NCBI GenBank assembly: GCA_905221605.1
Contig: CAJNDS010000321.1
Span: 64,501-128,500, forward strand
DNA: 64,000 bases
Direction: 5' to 3'
From: Symbiodinium natans
Lineage: Eukaryota; Sar; Dinophyceae; Suessiales; Symbiodiniaceae
The number at the start of each line of letters is the position of its first letter. Position 1 is the first letter of the stretch. Position numbers and translations under genes: made by a program. Below the pieces are notes generated by a model. It did not search any database. It was not told the DNA's origin and saw only the letters and a list, made by a program, of their open reading frames with translations. Positions 8,874 through 19,382 of this stretch are shown piece after piece.

Positions 8874-11800
8874 CCTTTTTGCTCGTGCCAGCCGTCTCCT
8901 TTTATGACGGTTGAAAGGCAACGCCGCAATATCTCCACGTGGCAACAGCTCCATCAGCATATTTTCTGGTATATCCCCATAATACCACCGAAGAAATCTC
9001 CAGCATGCCTGGACGAACTCCTCCTCATTCGCTGACGCTGTCCGCGCTGCGCTTTGCAACGACGTTTTTACAGCCACCTCGTTGTCCGTATTCGGACACC
9101 CTTGAACCATACGTGCCACCTTCAAAGCTTGCTTTGGGGAGCACCAATCCATTTCATCAATGATCTGAAGCGCCACCTCCTTTTCCAAACAAGGGCACCC
9201 ATTCAGATCACGAACGCGAAGTTCCCCCAGAACAGGATGTGAGGCTGTGCACTTGCCACCACGCCACTGAACTCTGAGACCAACCAAGGCGCTCGCTTTG
9301 CCAATTGGCACTAGTGGATCTACCATTTCAGGAGTTACCAGGGTCCCACCTGGGGTAATACACATCTCCCGAGATCCAACAGCTAAAGACACCAACACCT
9401 TTTGCTGCGGAAGCTGTTCTCCAGGACGAAGTGATCTGAGAGGATGTGATGCTCCCGAGTCCAACATGCCCATTCCCGAACACTCATTGGTGTCAGAAAC
9501 CCTGGCCACATGTAGAACGCATACTCCTCGGCCTTCTCCCTGCTTCGGCAACAACGTGGCATCCGACGAACCGACTCCACAGTCCGCCCTTCCATTCCTC
9601 CATTGAGAATGGGACCAAGACGCACGCTGCCTTTCAGCATGCAAAACCATTTTTTCAGCTGTTTTGTAATCCATAACCAAACAGCCATGTTCAAACCACA
9701 AGAGCTGGTCCAGCGAAGATTTTGCACCCACGTGACACATCCCATTGATCACCGTGAGGTTCGCCCCAAACTCCAAAATCAACCAGAGAGGGATAATCAG
9801 GGGCCCATTGTCTTCCCTAATCAACATCCCTTTCTCTGTAATCCTCATTGCCACACCACCAAGCGCGCTTTGCACCATAACAGTAGTGTCGGGTAAACAT
9901 TCCCATGGAAAAAGCGTCCGCACAAGATGCGTAGCAGCCGTATCCACCAACGCCACTCTCCTTTCCTGCTGAAACAATCCAGATCCACATAACATTCGAA
10001 CACTGGGATCCCCGCTTGATGCTGACTGCGCTGATGACAGCTTCATAGATTTCAGCACTTCCAACGCTTCAGCAAGGACTTGATTGGGTGTTGATGGTGA
10101 TGAGGGACTTGCAGAACCTTTATCCAATCCCGCATTAGCCGTCTCATCTCCCCCTTCAGCTACCTCTGCCTTTTTGGCATTTCCCCATTTCGCACCTTTG
10201 CCGCCCTTTCCCCCTTTGGGAGAATTCCCTTTAGATCTACTCCTCTCAGGGTTTGAGTCCACATTGGAACTTGCACCATCCTTATATGGACATTGCGGCT
10301 GCAGATGGCCAACGGCCCCACACTCAAAACATCTTCCTCGCTCAAGGGAGTCTTTGTCATGGCGGAATTTACAGCGGGCTCCGAACTTGCAACCTGCATC
10401 GGTCTTCCCATATATCCAACAGAAAGGACGTTCACCATCTCCGCTGTACCTTTTTCCTTTCCCTTTGCCTTTGTCACCCTCCTCTGTCTCGTCACCAGTT
10501 CCCTTTTGGGCCTTATTTAACCTGGCCCTTTTCTTGGCGTCCGAGTCCTGCTTCACCTCTTGTTCACCAGCACTATGCAATAGCAGTTCAAACTCTGCCT
10601 GTAACATTTCAGCTAGTTTTGTTGCAGTTTCAGAGGTCGGCGAGTAGTCCACCCCCAATTTCTCCCGAAAGGATGCCACTCTGAAATGCACCGTAGGGTG
10701 TTTTGCCAGCAACGCGGATGATAAAGCATCCAATCCCTTGATAAGCAAGGTAGCGTCCGGCTCGGATGCTCGCAGCTCCCTTAATCGGGAACGCCATTGC
10801 GCCCATTGTCGCACTCCCTTAATAGCCTCTGAAATTGAGGTTGCTGAAGATGGTTGCACCAAGAAGTTCAACATTGTGCTGCGCTCATTTGCTCCACCTG
10901 GTTGGTAGACCGTCAGCAATTTGTAAAATATCATCACCGACCCCAACATTCGAGTGGAAACGATCTCGGTCTTCAATCTCTCCGGGATCGCCTGTAGCAG
11001 CAAAGACACCGCTCTCTGCTCCAACAAAACATGCACAGTTTGAACCACCTTGAGCCCTTCTAGCTCAGCCTTGATGCCCAACCTTTCCAGTGGAGAAACA
11101 CTCAACCATTTGGCATACGCTTGATATGCCTTTGAGTAGACACATTGCCACCACACTCTTCCTGTATCTGTCAGCGAAGACAACATTGGTTCGATCATTG
11201 CGATCCAATCACCCAGTGCCGTCGGATTGCTTGGTGTGTAGTCTGCCAAAGTTGGAAGGCTCATCACATGCTTCCCGAGAGCCTCCGGACGTTCGGTTCC
11301 AGAACTATCACCAGTGATTGGCATACCGCGTGGCACCACTGCTCCAGGAGGTAAACTGACCCTACCACCAGGCCCTTGAGGTAGTCCATGTCCTATACCG
11401 GGCGTAACAGCTGTGAGCGGAACCTTTTCTAATTCCAACTTCCCAGCGACCATTTTCCACCGATACGGAACATCATCCACCATTGTATATCCACCCGATC
11501 CTGCTGAGTTCTCTTGCATTGCAGTTTCCCGAGCTGAAACAAAACCGGGCTGGTTCCCCGCAGGTGCGACAGAACCATCAACACCTGATGGCATGGAAGT
11601 AATCGGAACATGTGTTAAACCAGGTGGTCCACTTGCATATCCACCACTTGCAGGACCTCCCGTGGGGTAATTCAATGGAGGCAATCTGGAGGGTTTCTTC
11701 CCTTCAGCTACATGCATCATTGGCACTTCTTTTTCATCCTCCACTTGAACATCCCCCTTCCTGGACCCAGGCAAGGATTGAAGATCACAACCCTTTGGCA

Positions 11801-12530
11801 GGTCGTAGCCCTCAATAGGCAGCCATGTCCCATCAGGCAACACAGTCCAAAAACCACCCATACCATCCGTGTAGAAAACTTGTCCTGGCAGGTACTGCTT
11901 CTCTGGAGTCATTCCTAGAGGATATGCCGTGTTTGCGTCCACCACTCCAGAGCTCCGTGCCCTTGAAGCTGACCCAGATGCAGCAGAGGTATAGCTTTTT
12001 TCCTCCACCCGATGCAACCTGTTCCCCAGCTCCTTTGTCTGCACAAGCAACTCTTTCAGCGCACGCTTCACCACCGCCATATCTTCAGATTGCTCTTCAC
12101 CACTAACATCAGGAATGAGTTCTTCGTCGGCTTGCACTCCACCAATAGTACCTCGTTCCATTTGTCCCATTAAGCCTGACGATGGTCTCTCAACAGGTGC
12201 AGGTTCCTGACCCAAAAGATCTTGCAGCGAAGGCGGTCTTCTCGTACCTTCACCACTCCTGTCCCCTCCGCTCGCGGGAAGACTTGCCGGCCTTGACTGC
12301 CTAAGTCTCATTTCTTCTTGAGCCCGCTCGCTCCAGAAAGGATTTGCTGCTTGAACCGGAACCACTTCGTTTTCCACCTGAGGCGTTGGTTGTATCATTG
12401 CAACCTCCCTACCATCTGTCAGCGCTTGTACCATTTGTTGTCGATCTTCACCCCCATCACCACGATTTCCTTCGGCTTCATTGGCCGTTGGCGACAGTCC
12501 AGGCTCAGAGCGACGCCGCATCATGTCCAT
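8424..12530 (-). CDS. Gag-protease-methyltransferase-like part of polyprotein
   Basis: Residue numbers count from an open frame starting at 12560; the first ATG (12530) is residue 11. Residues 1-430 are low-complexity, Pro/Gly/Ser-rich, with a short coiled coil near 160-188. A copia-type Gag core covers about 440-670. C714, C724, C730 and H734 form a CCCH finger, and C744, C747, H752 and C757 a CCHC knuckle for RNA packaging. Two retropepsin-like sites follow: D873-T-A and D1034-S-G. From about 1228 a methyltransferase-like Rossmann domain begins (LFSG, then GGPPC with C1288, then E1364-S-P). The frame stops at 8424 inside this domain, and the rest lies in the next frame, so a frameshift is likely. 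Confidence 0.85.
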   Translation of the reverse strand: MDMMRRRSEPGLSPTANEAEGNRGDGGEDRQQMVQALTDGREVAMIQPTPQVENEVVPVQAANPFWSERAQEEMRLRQSRPASLPASGGDRSGEGTRRPPSLQDLLGQEPAPVERPSSGLMGQMERGTIGGVQADEELIPDVSGEEQSEDMAVVKRALKELLVQTKELGNRLHRVEEKSYTSAASGSASRARSSGVVDANTAYPLGMTPEKQYLPGQVFYTDGMGGFWTVLPDGTWLPIEGYDLPKGCDLQSLPGSRKGDVQVEDEKEVPMMHVAEGKKPSRLPPLNYPTGGPASGGYASGPPGLTHVPITSMPSGVDGSVAPAGNQPGFVSARETAMQENSAGSGGYTMVDDVPYRWKMVAGKLELEKVPLTAVTPGIGHGLPQGPGGRVSLPPGAVVPRGMPITGDSSGTERPEALGKHVMSLPTLADYTPSNPTALGDWIAMIEPMLSSLTDTGRVWWQCVYSKAYQAYAKWLSVSPLERLGIKAELEGLKVVQTVHVLLEQRAVSLLLQAIPERLKTEIVSTRMLGSVMIFYKLLTVYQPGGANERSTMLNFLVQPSSATSISEAIKGVRQWAQWRSRLRELRASEPDATLLIKGLDALSSALLAKHPTVHFRVASFREKLGVDYSPTSETATKLAEMLQAEFELLLHSAGEQEVKQDSDAKKRARLNKAQKGTGDETEEGDKGKGKGKRYSGDGERPFCWIYGKTDAGCKFGARCKFRHDKDSLERGRCFECGAVGHLQPQCPYKDGASSNVDSNPERSRSKGNSPKGGKGGKGAKWGNAKKAEVAEGGDETANAGLDKGSASPSSPSTPNQVLAEALEVLKSMKLSSAQSASSGDPSVRMLCGSGLFQQERRVALVDTAATHLVRTLFPWECLPDTTVMVQSALGGVAMRITEKGMLIREDNGPLIIPLWLILEFGANLTVINGMCHVGAKSSLDQLLWFEHGCLVMDYKTAEKMVLHAERQRASWSHSQWRNGRADCGVGSSDATLLPKQGEGRGVCVLHVARVSDTNECSGMGMLDSGASHPLRSLRPGEQLPQQKVLVSLAVGSREMCITPGGTLVTPEMVDPLVPIGKASALVGLRVQWRGGKCTASHPVLGELRVRDLNGCPCLEKEVALQIIDEMDWCSPKQALKVARMVQGCPNTDNEVAVKTSLQSAARTASANEEEFVQACWRFLRWYYGDIPENMLMELLPRGDIAALPFNRHKRRRLARAKRVVVHLFSGKQKWHFPSRDVEVLELDLTKGGDLHNSSVWKYLLHLAAEGKVVAVAGGPPCRTVSRLRGEDGGPPVLRRRCGPERLGLKSLPWPHQELAQKDGVLLLKMLFLYDMAVHSRCGTAEVINESSVFFGMESPGDPELIGKDFCQ

Positions 12531-12580
12531 GGCGTTAAACAAACGAAAAATCTTTACCAACTCCGCAGGAAGCCTAATTT

Positions 12581-12592
12581 GGGCTCATAACC
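12581..12592 (-). promoter_or_regulatory. Primer binding site, initiator tRNA-Met anticodon arm type
   Basis: Directly inside the 5' LTR the element reads GGTTATGAGCCC. Its complement GGGCTCATAACC is the anticodon stem-loop of initiator tRNA-Met as known from yeast and plants. Drosophila copia primes from a 39-nt half of the initiator tRNA at an equivalent site, so half-tRNA priming is inferred. The site abuts the LTR without a gap, as expected. Confidence 0.72.
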
Positions 12593-12814
12593 TACGGGGG
12601 GAACCGAAGGGGGACGAGAAACCAAACAGTCAACCCCAACAGAAACCCTTGATTTCCCTGGAACAACCAACAACAAAACCCAAAGAACAACCCAACACAC
12701 CTTTTCAGCAGGGCGCATTGCCCAGGGTCTTGAGCCAAACATGATTTCCGGGTTTATTAACCCTTTCAACTCCCAACACTAACTCTTTTCTACAATACCA
12801 ATTGCAGCTCCGCA
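12593..12814 (-). repeat. 5' LTR of the copia-type element
   Basis: 222 bp, direct copy of 2902-3123 with two differences (12643 A against 2952 C, and the last base). As the 5' LTR for the minus-strand element it should hold the promoter. In element orientation it contains TTTGGCTCAAG (12729-12739), the last 11 bases of the conserved dinoflagellate spliced leader. Confidence 0.92.
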
Positions 12815-12905
12815 TAGGGTTGCGGGTTTAGGGCTTAGGGCTTAGGGTTCAGGGTTTAGGGTTCAGGGTTTAGGGTTTAGGGTTTAGGGTCGTGGGGGCC
12901 GCCAG

Positions 12906-12936
12906 GAAAGACTCTTGCCTACCTCCTCCCGGCATC
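12906..12936 (+). CDS. Helicase exon 3 (second half of motif I)
   Basis: Starts after CCGCCAG. Its first two bases complete the glycine codon left by exon 2, giving GSGKT, and the exon reads KTLAYLLPA. It ends before a GC donor (GCCACG) with two bases that pair with the first G of exon 4 to give serine. It lies about 90 bp beyond the right LTR of the retrotransposon. Confidence 0.85.
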
Positions 12937-13024
12937 GCCACGAGCTCGGATCAGCGTAGGGGAAGTTTTAGTTTCTGAGAACAATAGCTACGGTTCAGGG
13001 TTTAGGGTTTAGGGTTTAGGGTTC

Positions 13025-13111
13025 TGAAATTTGCGGTACCTTCATGGGGTCCTTATTGTGAGGGAGTCCTACTATTTGGGGTCTATATTTGGGGTCCCTC
13101 ATGTTCGTAAA
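13025..13111. mobile_element. Foldback family 3 copy
   Basis: Contains GGGGTCCTTATTGTGAGG, then GTCCTACTATTTGGGGTC, and ends TTCGTAAAC. Shared with copies at 31,277, 44,690, 45,998, 55,391 (inverted) and 57,384 (inverted); partial copies at 13,133 and 57,929. Confidence 0.75.
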
Positions 13112-14313
13112 CATTCCCTCTAGCTACACTTTGTTGGGGTCCCTATTCTAAGGGCATCCTACTATTTGGGGGTCCCCAGTCATGATAACACCTTTGAACA
13201 GCATCAAGCCTTGGGAGTTGTTGCTGCTGTGTAGATCACGGGAAGCAGCTAACCCTGCAGCAACTCCGACAACGAAACCACGCACTGATGCTCAACGTTT
13301 TCGAAGCTCGCCCCCCCCCCCCCCCCCCCCCCGCGATCTTTGTATTGCTTATAGGGTTTGCCAACGTCCGAAAACTTAAACGACAACCCTAAACGCCAGA
13401 CAGCTTATAAGCCCTAAACCCCAAACCCTGCAGCCTCCGTACCGGGACATCTCGCATCCCAGAAAATACGCACTTGGCTGGGCTGAGATTAAGGAACTTA
13501 ACCTAATTTCCCTCACAACATGGACATTTAAGCCCTAAGCTCTGAACCCTCAACCCTAAACCCGAAATGTCAGTGTATGGTTTTCTTCTTATTGTGACTT
13601 AAGGTCCTGAACTGCATCTACATGATCTGATGGTCTTGATGTTTCACTTTCAGTATAATTACCTTTATAAGTATTCTAACCAATATGACGATCATTCCTA
13701 GAATTTTGAATATATTTCATTGTTACAGGCGCATCATTGGTCTGCTTCCTTAGCCTTCGGCCCCTGCCGCTAGTTCAAGCCAGAGCTCTTCTAGTAGCTC
13801 AATTCCGCGCGCCACACCTTGCAAAATTCTTCTGAAGGCCATGCATGGCGCCCTAAACGCACGGCGACTAAAGAGCTCTCGTCGCTGCCGCGCTCTGGGC
13901 CCTACGCCACCTCGGTATTTTGGCCATACATTCTTGCGGTCCAGCGTCCCTCCTATCTTGACGGTGTCTTCGCTGCTACGGCAGATGGTTGTTGACACTG
14001 CCAACCATGCATGTGCATGCGGAGCTGGAGATCTGCACCTTTGAATCAGACTGCGTGCGTGTGGTAGGCAATGCGAACGAACTCTGGTCATTTTTTTTGC
14101 GTCCGTAGGGTGCCCAAAAAGGACCACACATGTTGACATTCCCACGCATAGGTTCGAAAACACTATCTTGCTCCGTGTTAGGTGGACGAGTTCTTGGTTG
14201 ACCTGGACAGAAGATTCCGCCAAGATCTTCAATAGACGCCGTGAGTTCAGTCTACTTTGGGTGTTTTCTAACTGCCCGTGGTATAGGGTGTCTAAAACAG
14301 TATCTGAAAGCTC

Positions 14314-14552
14314 GAGAAGAAGACTACCTCCTGGCCACCTCCGATGAAATGGACGAGGACATCATGGGCATCCCGGCCTACATGGCCTTGGCGGAGAATT
14401 CAGGTTACCTCATGAGCCGCGGAGCCAAGATGCTGGAGGGCGCGGACGCTTACACGAGCAGCGCCTTCTTCCGCACGGCGTACGGCCTCGAAGCCACGCG
14501 AATCAACCTGGTGTTTTGGGGCTCGCCCCATGCCGAGCTGGCGGATGAGGTG
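14314..14552 (+). CDS. Coding island in helicase intron 3
   Basis: Open and GC3-rich. Reads REEDYLLATSDEMDEDIMG, later NSGYLMSRGAKMLEGAD, and ends at a GT donor (GATGAG before GTGACT). A further coding-like stretch follows at about 14,570-14,720 but shifts frame. Probably an exon of an unrelated gene or gene fragment; not recognised. Confidence 0.5.
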
Positions 14553-15957
14553 ACTACCAGTCACGCTGAGACCGGCCCGGCCAGGCGGTCCTTCCAGCAC
14601 CTCTCCACCAGGTCCGTAGCCGTGGTCACCTACTCCGGCAGCAAGGTCGAGAGCCCTGCCGGCCTTCGGCCCGGAGGCCGTGCTGCACCTCGAGCTGGCG
14701 GCGCCCTCCGTCGGTCCTACATCTTGCACACCGCACGGTTCTCTTCGGGCTGGAAGCGTGCCGAGGTTATCTATTCGTATCTAAGTGTATCTATTTGTAT
14801 CTACTCGTATCTTTTTCCATCAATGATAATTAGGCAGCCAGCGTCAATCAACATTTTGGCCGTGATTTTCATTTCGGTGCTTGAAAACCCTCGCTCGGAC
14901 AGCAGGAGAGCCCCCAGCCCTAAACTCAGACATGGTCGCTGATGCTACCTACAAGCTCTAGGTCAAAGTACTGGTGTCCAGGCGAGTGAGGGTTTCGGGG
15001 TGTAGGGGTTTAGGGGCTCGGGGGGTTTTGGGTTTGTGGTTTAACGGGTTTAGTATTTGGTCGTTTAGGAGATCGGGGCTGTCGAAGGGGTACATTTAGG
15101 GGCTTGTGTCGTGAGGTAGCATTTATTCCTGACGTCCTTAACGCAAAAAATCTTCGTTTTGAAAAGCATGGGTTAGGGTTGGAACCCAAACTCCGACATA
15201 TATATCTATATACAAAACATATCAAAATATATACGTATATAAAGATAAATAAATATGCAAATATATACATATACATACATGCACAGTCAGTTCTGTCTAT
15301 CTTGATATGCCGTTGTATATTTCTTCCTTGCGCATCGAAACGCATCTATAACGCCAGTATCTAAAAAACGTACCTAAACATATCTCTACAGATATGTATT
15401 TTGGGTGAGTATCAAAAGTACCTAAAAATCGTACCTATTATACTGCGAAACGCATCTATTCTTATCTCTACGTATCGATTCGTATCTATCCGTATCTATT
15501 GTACAAAAACGGGCTGTGTCGGACCGTATGCAAAATCTATTTTGCTCCCGCCACAGCAAAAGCACTGTTCTTTTGGTTGGGCAGAACGCCCAAAATAGAT
15601 GGTATCTATTGTCAGAAAACCCCATCAGGCGCAGCACGAAAAATAGCTATGGATTTTGATCTCCAGGGTTGGGATTTGCTCCCGCCTCGAGGGAAGAAGA
15701 TTTACACGAGCATTCTCTAAACCCTGAAACCCCCGCATCCTAAACCTGAGCAGCTGCCAAGGCCCGCTGTAGACTTCACCGATGTTTCAACTGGATTCTG
15801 ACATCTCAGACCCGTCCATGGACCCTGTGAATCCTGTGCTTTCTATGAACCCTATGAGCCCTTTGAACCTTAAACCCTACGAACCCTAAATCCTGCACTC
15901 CCAGAAGCCCTAAACTGCAACATCCTACACCAATTAAGAAAAAAACGTCAGACCCAG

Positions 15958-15995
15958 GGTCCACATCGCCGGGCAATCCGGGCGCCGGAAGGAAA
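15958..15995 (+). CDS. Helicase exon 4 (loop between motifs I and Ia)
   Basis: Encodes VHIAGQSGRRKE after the acceptor GACCCAG. VHI after LLPA is usual in this family. The proposed GC donor (GCCAGAG) leaves one base that joins exon 5. This linker is poorly conserved, so the 3' edge is less sure. Confidence 0.65.
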
Positions 15996-16710
15996 GCCAG
16001 AGCGAATTGGACTTATTTGGGGTAGTTTATGTAAGCAGGCTTAGGCTTGTGTAGGGTTTGTGTAGGTTTGGTCGGGGCTTGAATACATTCTAATCCTTAT
16101 ATGGGATCCAGGGTTTGGGTTCAGGGCTGAGGGTTTCGTTGACTTTTCCGTGGCTATTGGTAGGATTCAGGGAGGAGGATTTTGGGTGTTTCTGTTGGGG
16201 ATTTGCTCAGGGGTACGGAACGGTGTAGGTTCGAAAGGTGTTTGTGTAAAAGCTACAGATTGGCTGCGGCGAGCTGCGGTGTGGGTCTTGAGTCTTGCAG
16301 TTCTGGAGATTTCGTGCGACAGGCACAGCTTGCATCATTTCGGCCTTTCGTAGCAGGTGTGCATCATGACGCGTGACCCAAACGCCTGCCCAAAAGTGCT
16401 GGTACCTGAAGAATGTTCGAAGCTCATACGTCCCTTAAGTGGAGCAAACACCGAGCGGCCGCTGAACCCTAAATCCGATGAATCAAGATGAGCTGAGAGA
16501 TGGCCCAGCTAAGCCTTAATCCCTGAACCCTACGATCCTTAAACCAGTCTTTTACCTTCCGTCTACCCTAAGTAAATCCCAAACCCATAGCTCCCGAGCC
16601 CAAATCTTCCACAGCGCCCGAAACTCGTTTAGGGTTTAGGGATTTGATTTCGGGGTTTAGGGTTTAGGGTCTATAGGGTCTAGGGCTTAGGGTTTAGGGT
16701 TTAGGTCCAG

Positions 16711-16751
16711 TGTGCCTGGTGCTGCTGCCCACGAGGGAGCTTGCTGCGCAG
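16711..16751 (+). CDS. Helicase exon 5 (motif Ia)
   Basis: Encodes CLVLLPTRELAAQ, motif Ia (PTRELA), which contacts the RNA backbone. The acceptor is GGTCCAG, one of the few here not followed by G. The donor is GC (GCGCGC). The exon ends in phase 0. A run of TTTAGGG lies immediately upstream. Confidence 0.88.
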
Positions 16752-17106
16752 GCGCGCATCAGGGACAGGAAGCGAGTCTGAGGTCAGGCTTTGGGTTTGT
16801 TGTAGGGTTTTGGGTTTGGGTTTTGTTGGTTTAGGACTTTCTTTTGCCGAAGATATCCTTCCTCATACAACACTCTGCTACCTTCACAGCAAGCACAGCA
16901 TAGTTAGCAACGATGCATGCTGCGTGAAACGTGGATAACCCTAAGCCCTAGACCGCACTTGCCACTGCAAGTGATAGTTTCCAAGTGTCTCCATGGCATC
17001 GGGCGCTTCACTTGCTAGGGCTTCGAGTTTAGGGTTTTCTGACTTGCGCTCTTGTTACCCTGCTGAAATAGATGATGTAAGGTTTTGGATCTGATGGCTT
17101 TGGCAG

Positions 17107-17126
17107 GCTGAGGTTGCAAAGTTCAG
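17107..17126 (+). CDS. Helicase exon 6, a 20-nt micro-exon
   Basis: Encodes AEVAKF plus two bases (AG) that pair with the first G of the next exon to give arginine. The acceptor is TTTGGCAG and the donor GTCGGC. It fits both in phase and in length between RELAAQ and the GG-motif exon, where the family has an amphipathic helix. It is very short, so transcript evidence would be needed to be sure. Confidence 0.65.
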
Positions 17127-19325
17127 GTCGGCTAGTTGTCCGCTACAGTTGACCGCTTCTTTCCAAGCTAAAACCTAAAACTTGAAAGAGCCCTGAAGCT
17201 CAAAAGCCCTCAGCCTTAAATCCGACCCAGGCCTGCTTCGGCCGTACCCACCCCTTTCTAAGGTGCTTGGACCCAGAACTACACCTGAGAGCTACTAACA
17301 CCATCGCATGGAGCTACTATGACTATGCAAGCTTGAGGAGTTGTGTTGAGCGTGAGCTGCGCTTCCAGTGCCGGTGCAGTACCCATCTTGGCATACCTCT
17401 TCTGACTTCTGTGATTCAAGCCAATGACTTGTACCCGTTGGCAAAAAAGGGCTCTGGACGTCGTCCCTCAACCCTAGCGCGTCCAGGTCCCGCCTGCGAC
17501 CCCCTGGCACCACTCTGACTTCTTGGGACCCTCAGGCTCTCCTGAGATATCAGCCCGAAGCCCTCATGGGAGAAAAGTTGGGTGGATGCCTGCGTAAGCA
17601 GGACGGGAAGAATGAACCAAACAACCTTTTCTGGTTGCGGGCGGGGCCTAACTTGAAAAGTGCACCGCCGCGAGACATACCTGTCGGGGCGCCATTTCAG
17701 CCTGGAATCTACTGCCGCCGCGGCGAGAAGCCCTAGGCCCTAAACCCTACACCTTCAACCCTAAACCCTATATTAACCCCTAAACCCTAATATGGTGTTT
17801 GGCACTAAAGATCCGGCTTTCAGTAGCGCAAGGGCTAGCAGCGGTTAAGGCTAGTTTGCGGGTTCTGCGCCATTGGCGGAATGCCCGGCGGGCATGGGGG
17901 GGAGGGGGCTTTGACAGTGCTTTCTGGAGCCAACCCTAAACCCTAAACCCTAAACCCTAAACCCCAAACCCCAAACCCCAAACCCCAAACCCTACTCGGA
18001 CAGCGGCCCGACCTCATCCACAGGTGCTTTTTCTTACTCCAAGGATTGCGAATTTGGTTTGAGGGCCTTTGGAAGCCCCCCGAGGAGCCCCTCAATCCTA
18101 CATTGGCAAGCCCTTAAAGCTCACCACGCACAGAAAAACACGAAAACCTTCAACCCTCAATCCTTAAGCATCCTTTGAATGTAGTCATATCGGCCAAATT
18201 GTTTGAAGTGAGCCTAGCATGTCTGATACGCAAAGTGCACAGAATTCACAGCTAGTTGCTCAAACGGTTTAAAGTTTAGGGACTCAGGGTTTAACCTAAA
18301 CCCTAAACGCTAAACCCACTATACGGTTTAGGGATGAGCCCCAAGCCACCGCACATGCAAGGTCGGTGACCACTACAAAGGGAAGGGTAGCCTGAGGCAA
18401 GCTTTATAAGTTGCAAGTGATATCAATAAGGATTCAGCTTGTGGCCAGCGTTAACTATCACAGTTTCTTCTGCCCACGAACCTCCAATCAGGCCAGAAGC
18501 CAAAGGACCTAGGGTTCGGATCTAGAGCCTATGGAGTTGATTGAAATTTTCGGGTTGGGGATTTCGGGTTTAGGCTTGGGGTTTTGTGGAGTGTGGCGGT
18601 TTCGGAAGTTTTTGGTAGTTGTGGGGTTTGGGGGTAGCAGTTCCAGCAGTTCCAGCAGTTCCAGGGTTTCCAGACATCTGGCTTGAGTGCGTACAGCGTA
18701 AACGAATTCAGGGTACGAGGCAGCCTTTCTTGCCGCTAGAATCTGCATCTTGGGTAGTGTTCGTACTAGAACTATGTAGGAATCCTAAACCCTAAACCCT
18801 AAACCCTAAACCCTAAACCCTAAACCCTAAACGGATGATCGCTCGAATCCCACCTCCGCCTAATTACTAACCACAGGAACCCTGGGCAGCCGACCATCTT
18901 TCGTTCGTTTGTTGTATGCGTGGCTTGGGCTTGAGATTCTGACCAGGCTTTTGAGATAAACTTACTTAGTAAATCATAGGTTATAGGACATATGACCTAA
19001 GTTTACAGAAATGTAAAAAACCCATTGTTGGGCCTGTTGTGTGAAGTCTATTCTTTAACGGGTGGGGGAGGGGGGCTGGGAGCCTCTTCACACCTGGGAG
19101 CGGAGGTTCTTGGCCACTCAGCTTTTCCTGGAACCTCCTCTTACCCCAAGCCTTAACCTCCTTCCTAGCCCTACACACCCAGGACTGTGTTGCTGTTGAG
19201 GAAAATAGCAAAGCTACCATAAGAAGCTCAACCAGAAGAAGGACGCCAAGTTAATGATAGGTCCGGGGCAGATTTAGGTACCTTAACGGCCAGTTAGTAA
19301 AATAAGTCTTTGTCTACCGTGAGAG
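17127..19325. other. Helicase intron 6, no gene supported
   Basis: 2.2 kb with CCCTAAA/CCCCAAA runs (17,935-17,993; 18,785-18,833) and low-copy sequence. An open stretch at 17,267-17,518 has no conserved features. Confidence 0.5.
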
Positions 19326-19382
19326 GCAAGCGCTGGGTTTGCGTGGCGACGCCGTCTATGGCGGGGCCCACAGCCCAGTTCA
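19326..19382 (+). CDS. Helicase exon 7 (GG motif)
   Basis: Encodes QALGLRGDAVYGGAHSPV and two bases of a Gln codon. YGGA is the conserved GG motif between Ia and Ib. The acceptor is GTGAGAG and the donor GC (GCCTCG). Phase fits both neighbours. Confidence 0.8.

Larger units (their letters stand above)
2902..12814 (-). mobile_element. Ty1/copia-type LTR retrotransposon with DNMT-like and 2OG-oxygenase-like domains
   Basis: Complete 9.9-kb element on the minus strand, antisense to the helicase and inside its intron 2. In element orientation the LTR runs TGCGG...CCGTA. Flanks are TAGGG at 2897-2901 and 12815-12819, a 5-bp target duplication. The two 222-bp LTRs differ at only two positions, one of them the terminal base, so the insertion is recent. 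Domain order is Gag, CCCH and CCHC zinc fingers, two retropepsin-like domains, methyltransferase-like, integrase, 2OG oxygenase-like, coiled coil, RT, RNase H and a membrane/zinc tail. Integrase before RT makes it copia type. Two frameshifts split the polyprotein, so this copy is probably not autonomous as read. Confidence 0.93.

Noticed and set aside
3208-12590. Numerous + strand ORFs across the retrotransposon
   Set aside because: Shadows of the minus-strand polyprotein, without domains or fitting codon usage.
12581-12592. A tRNA gene piece at the LTR edge
   Set aside because: Only the 12-nt anticodon-arm match is present and it abuts the LTR, so it is a primer site, not a tRNA gene. No full tRNA or rRNA gene was seen in the window.
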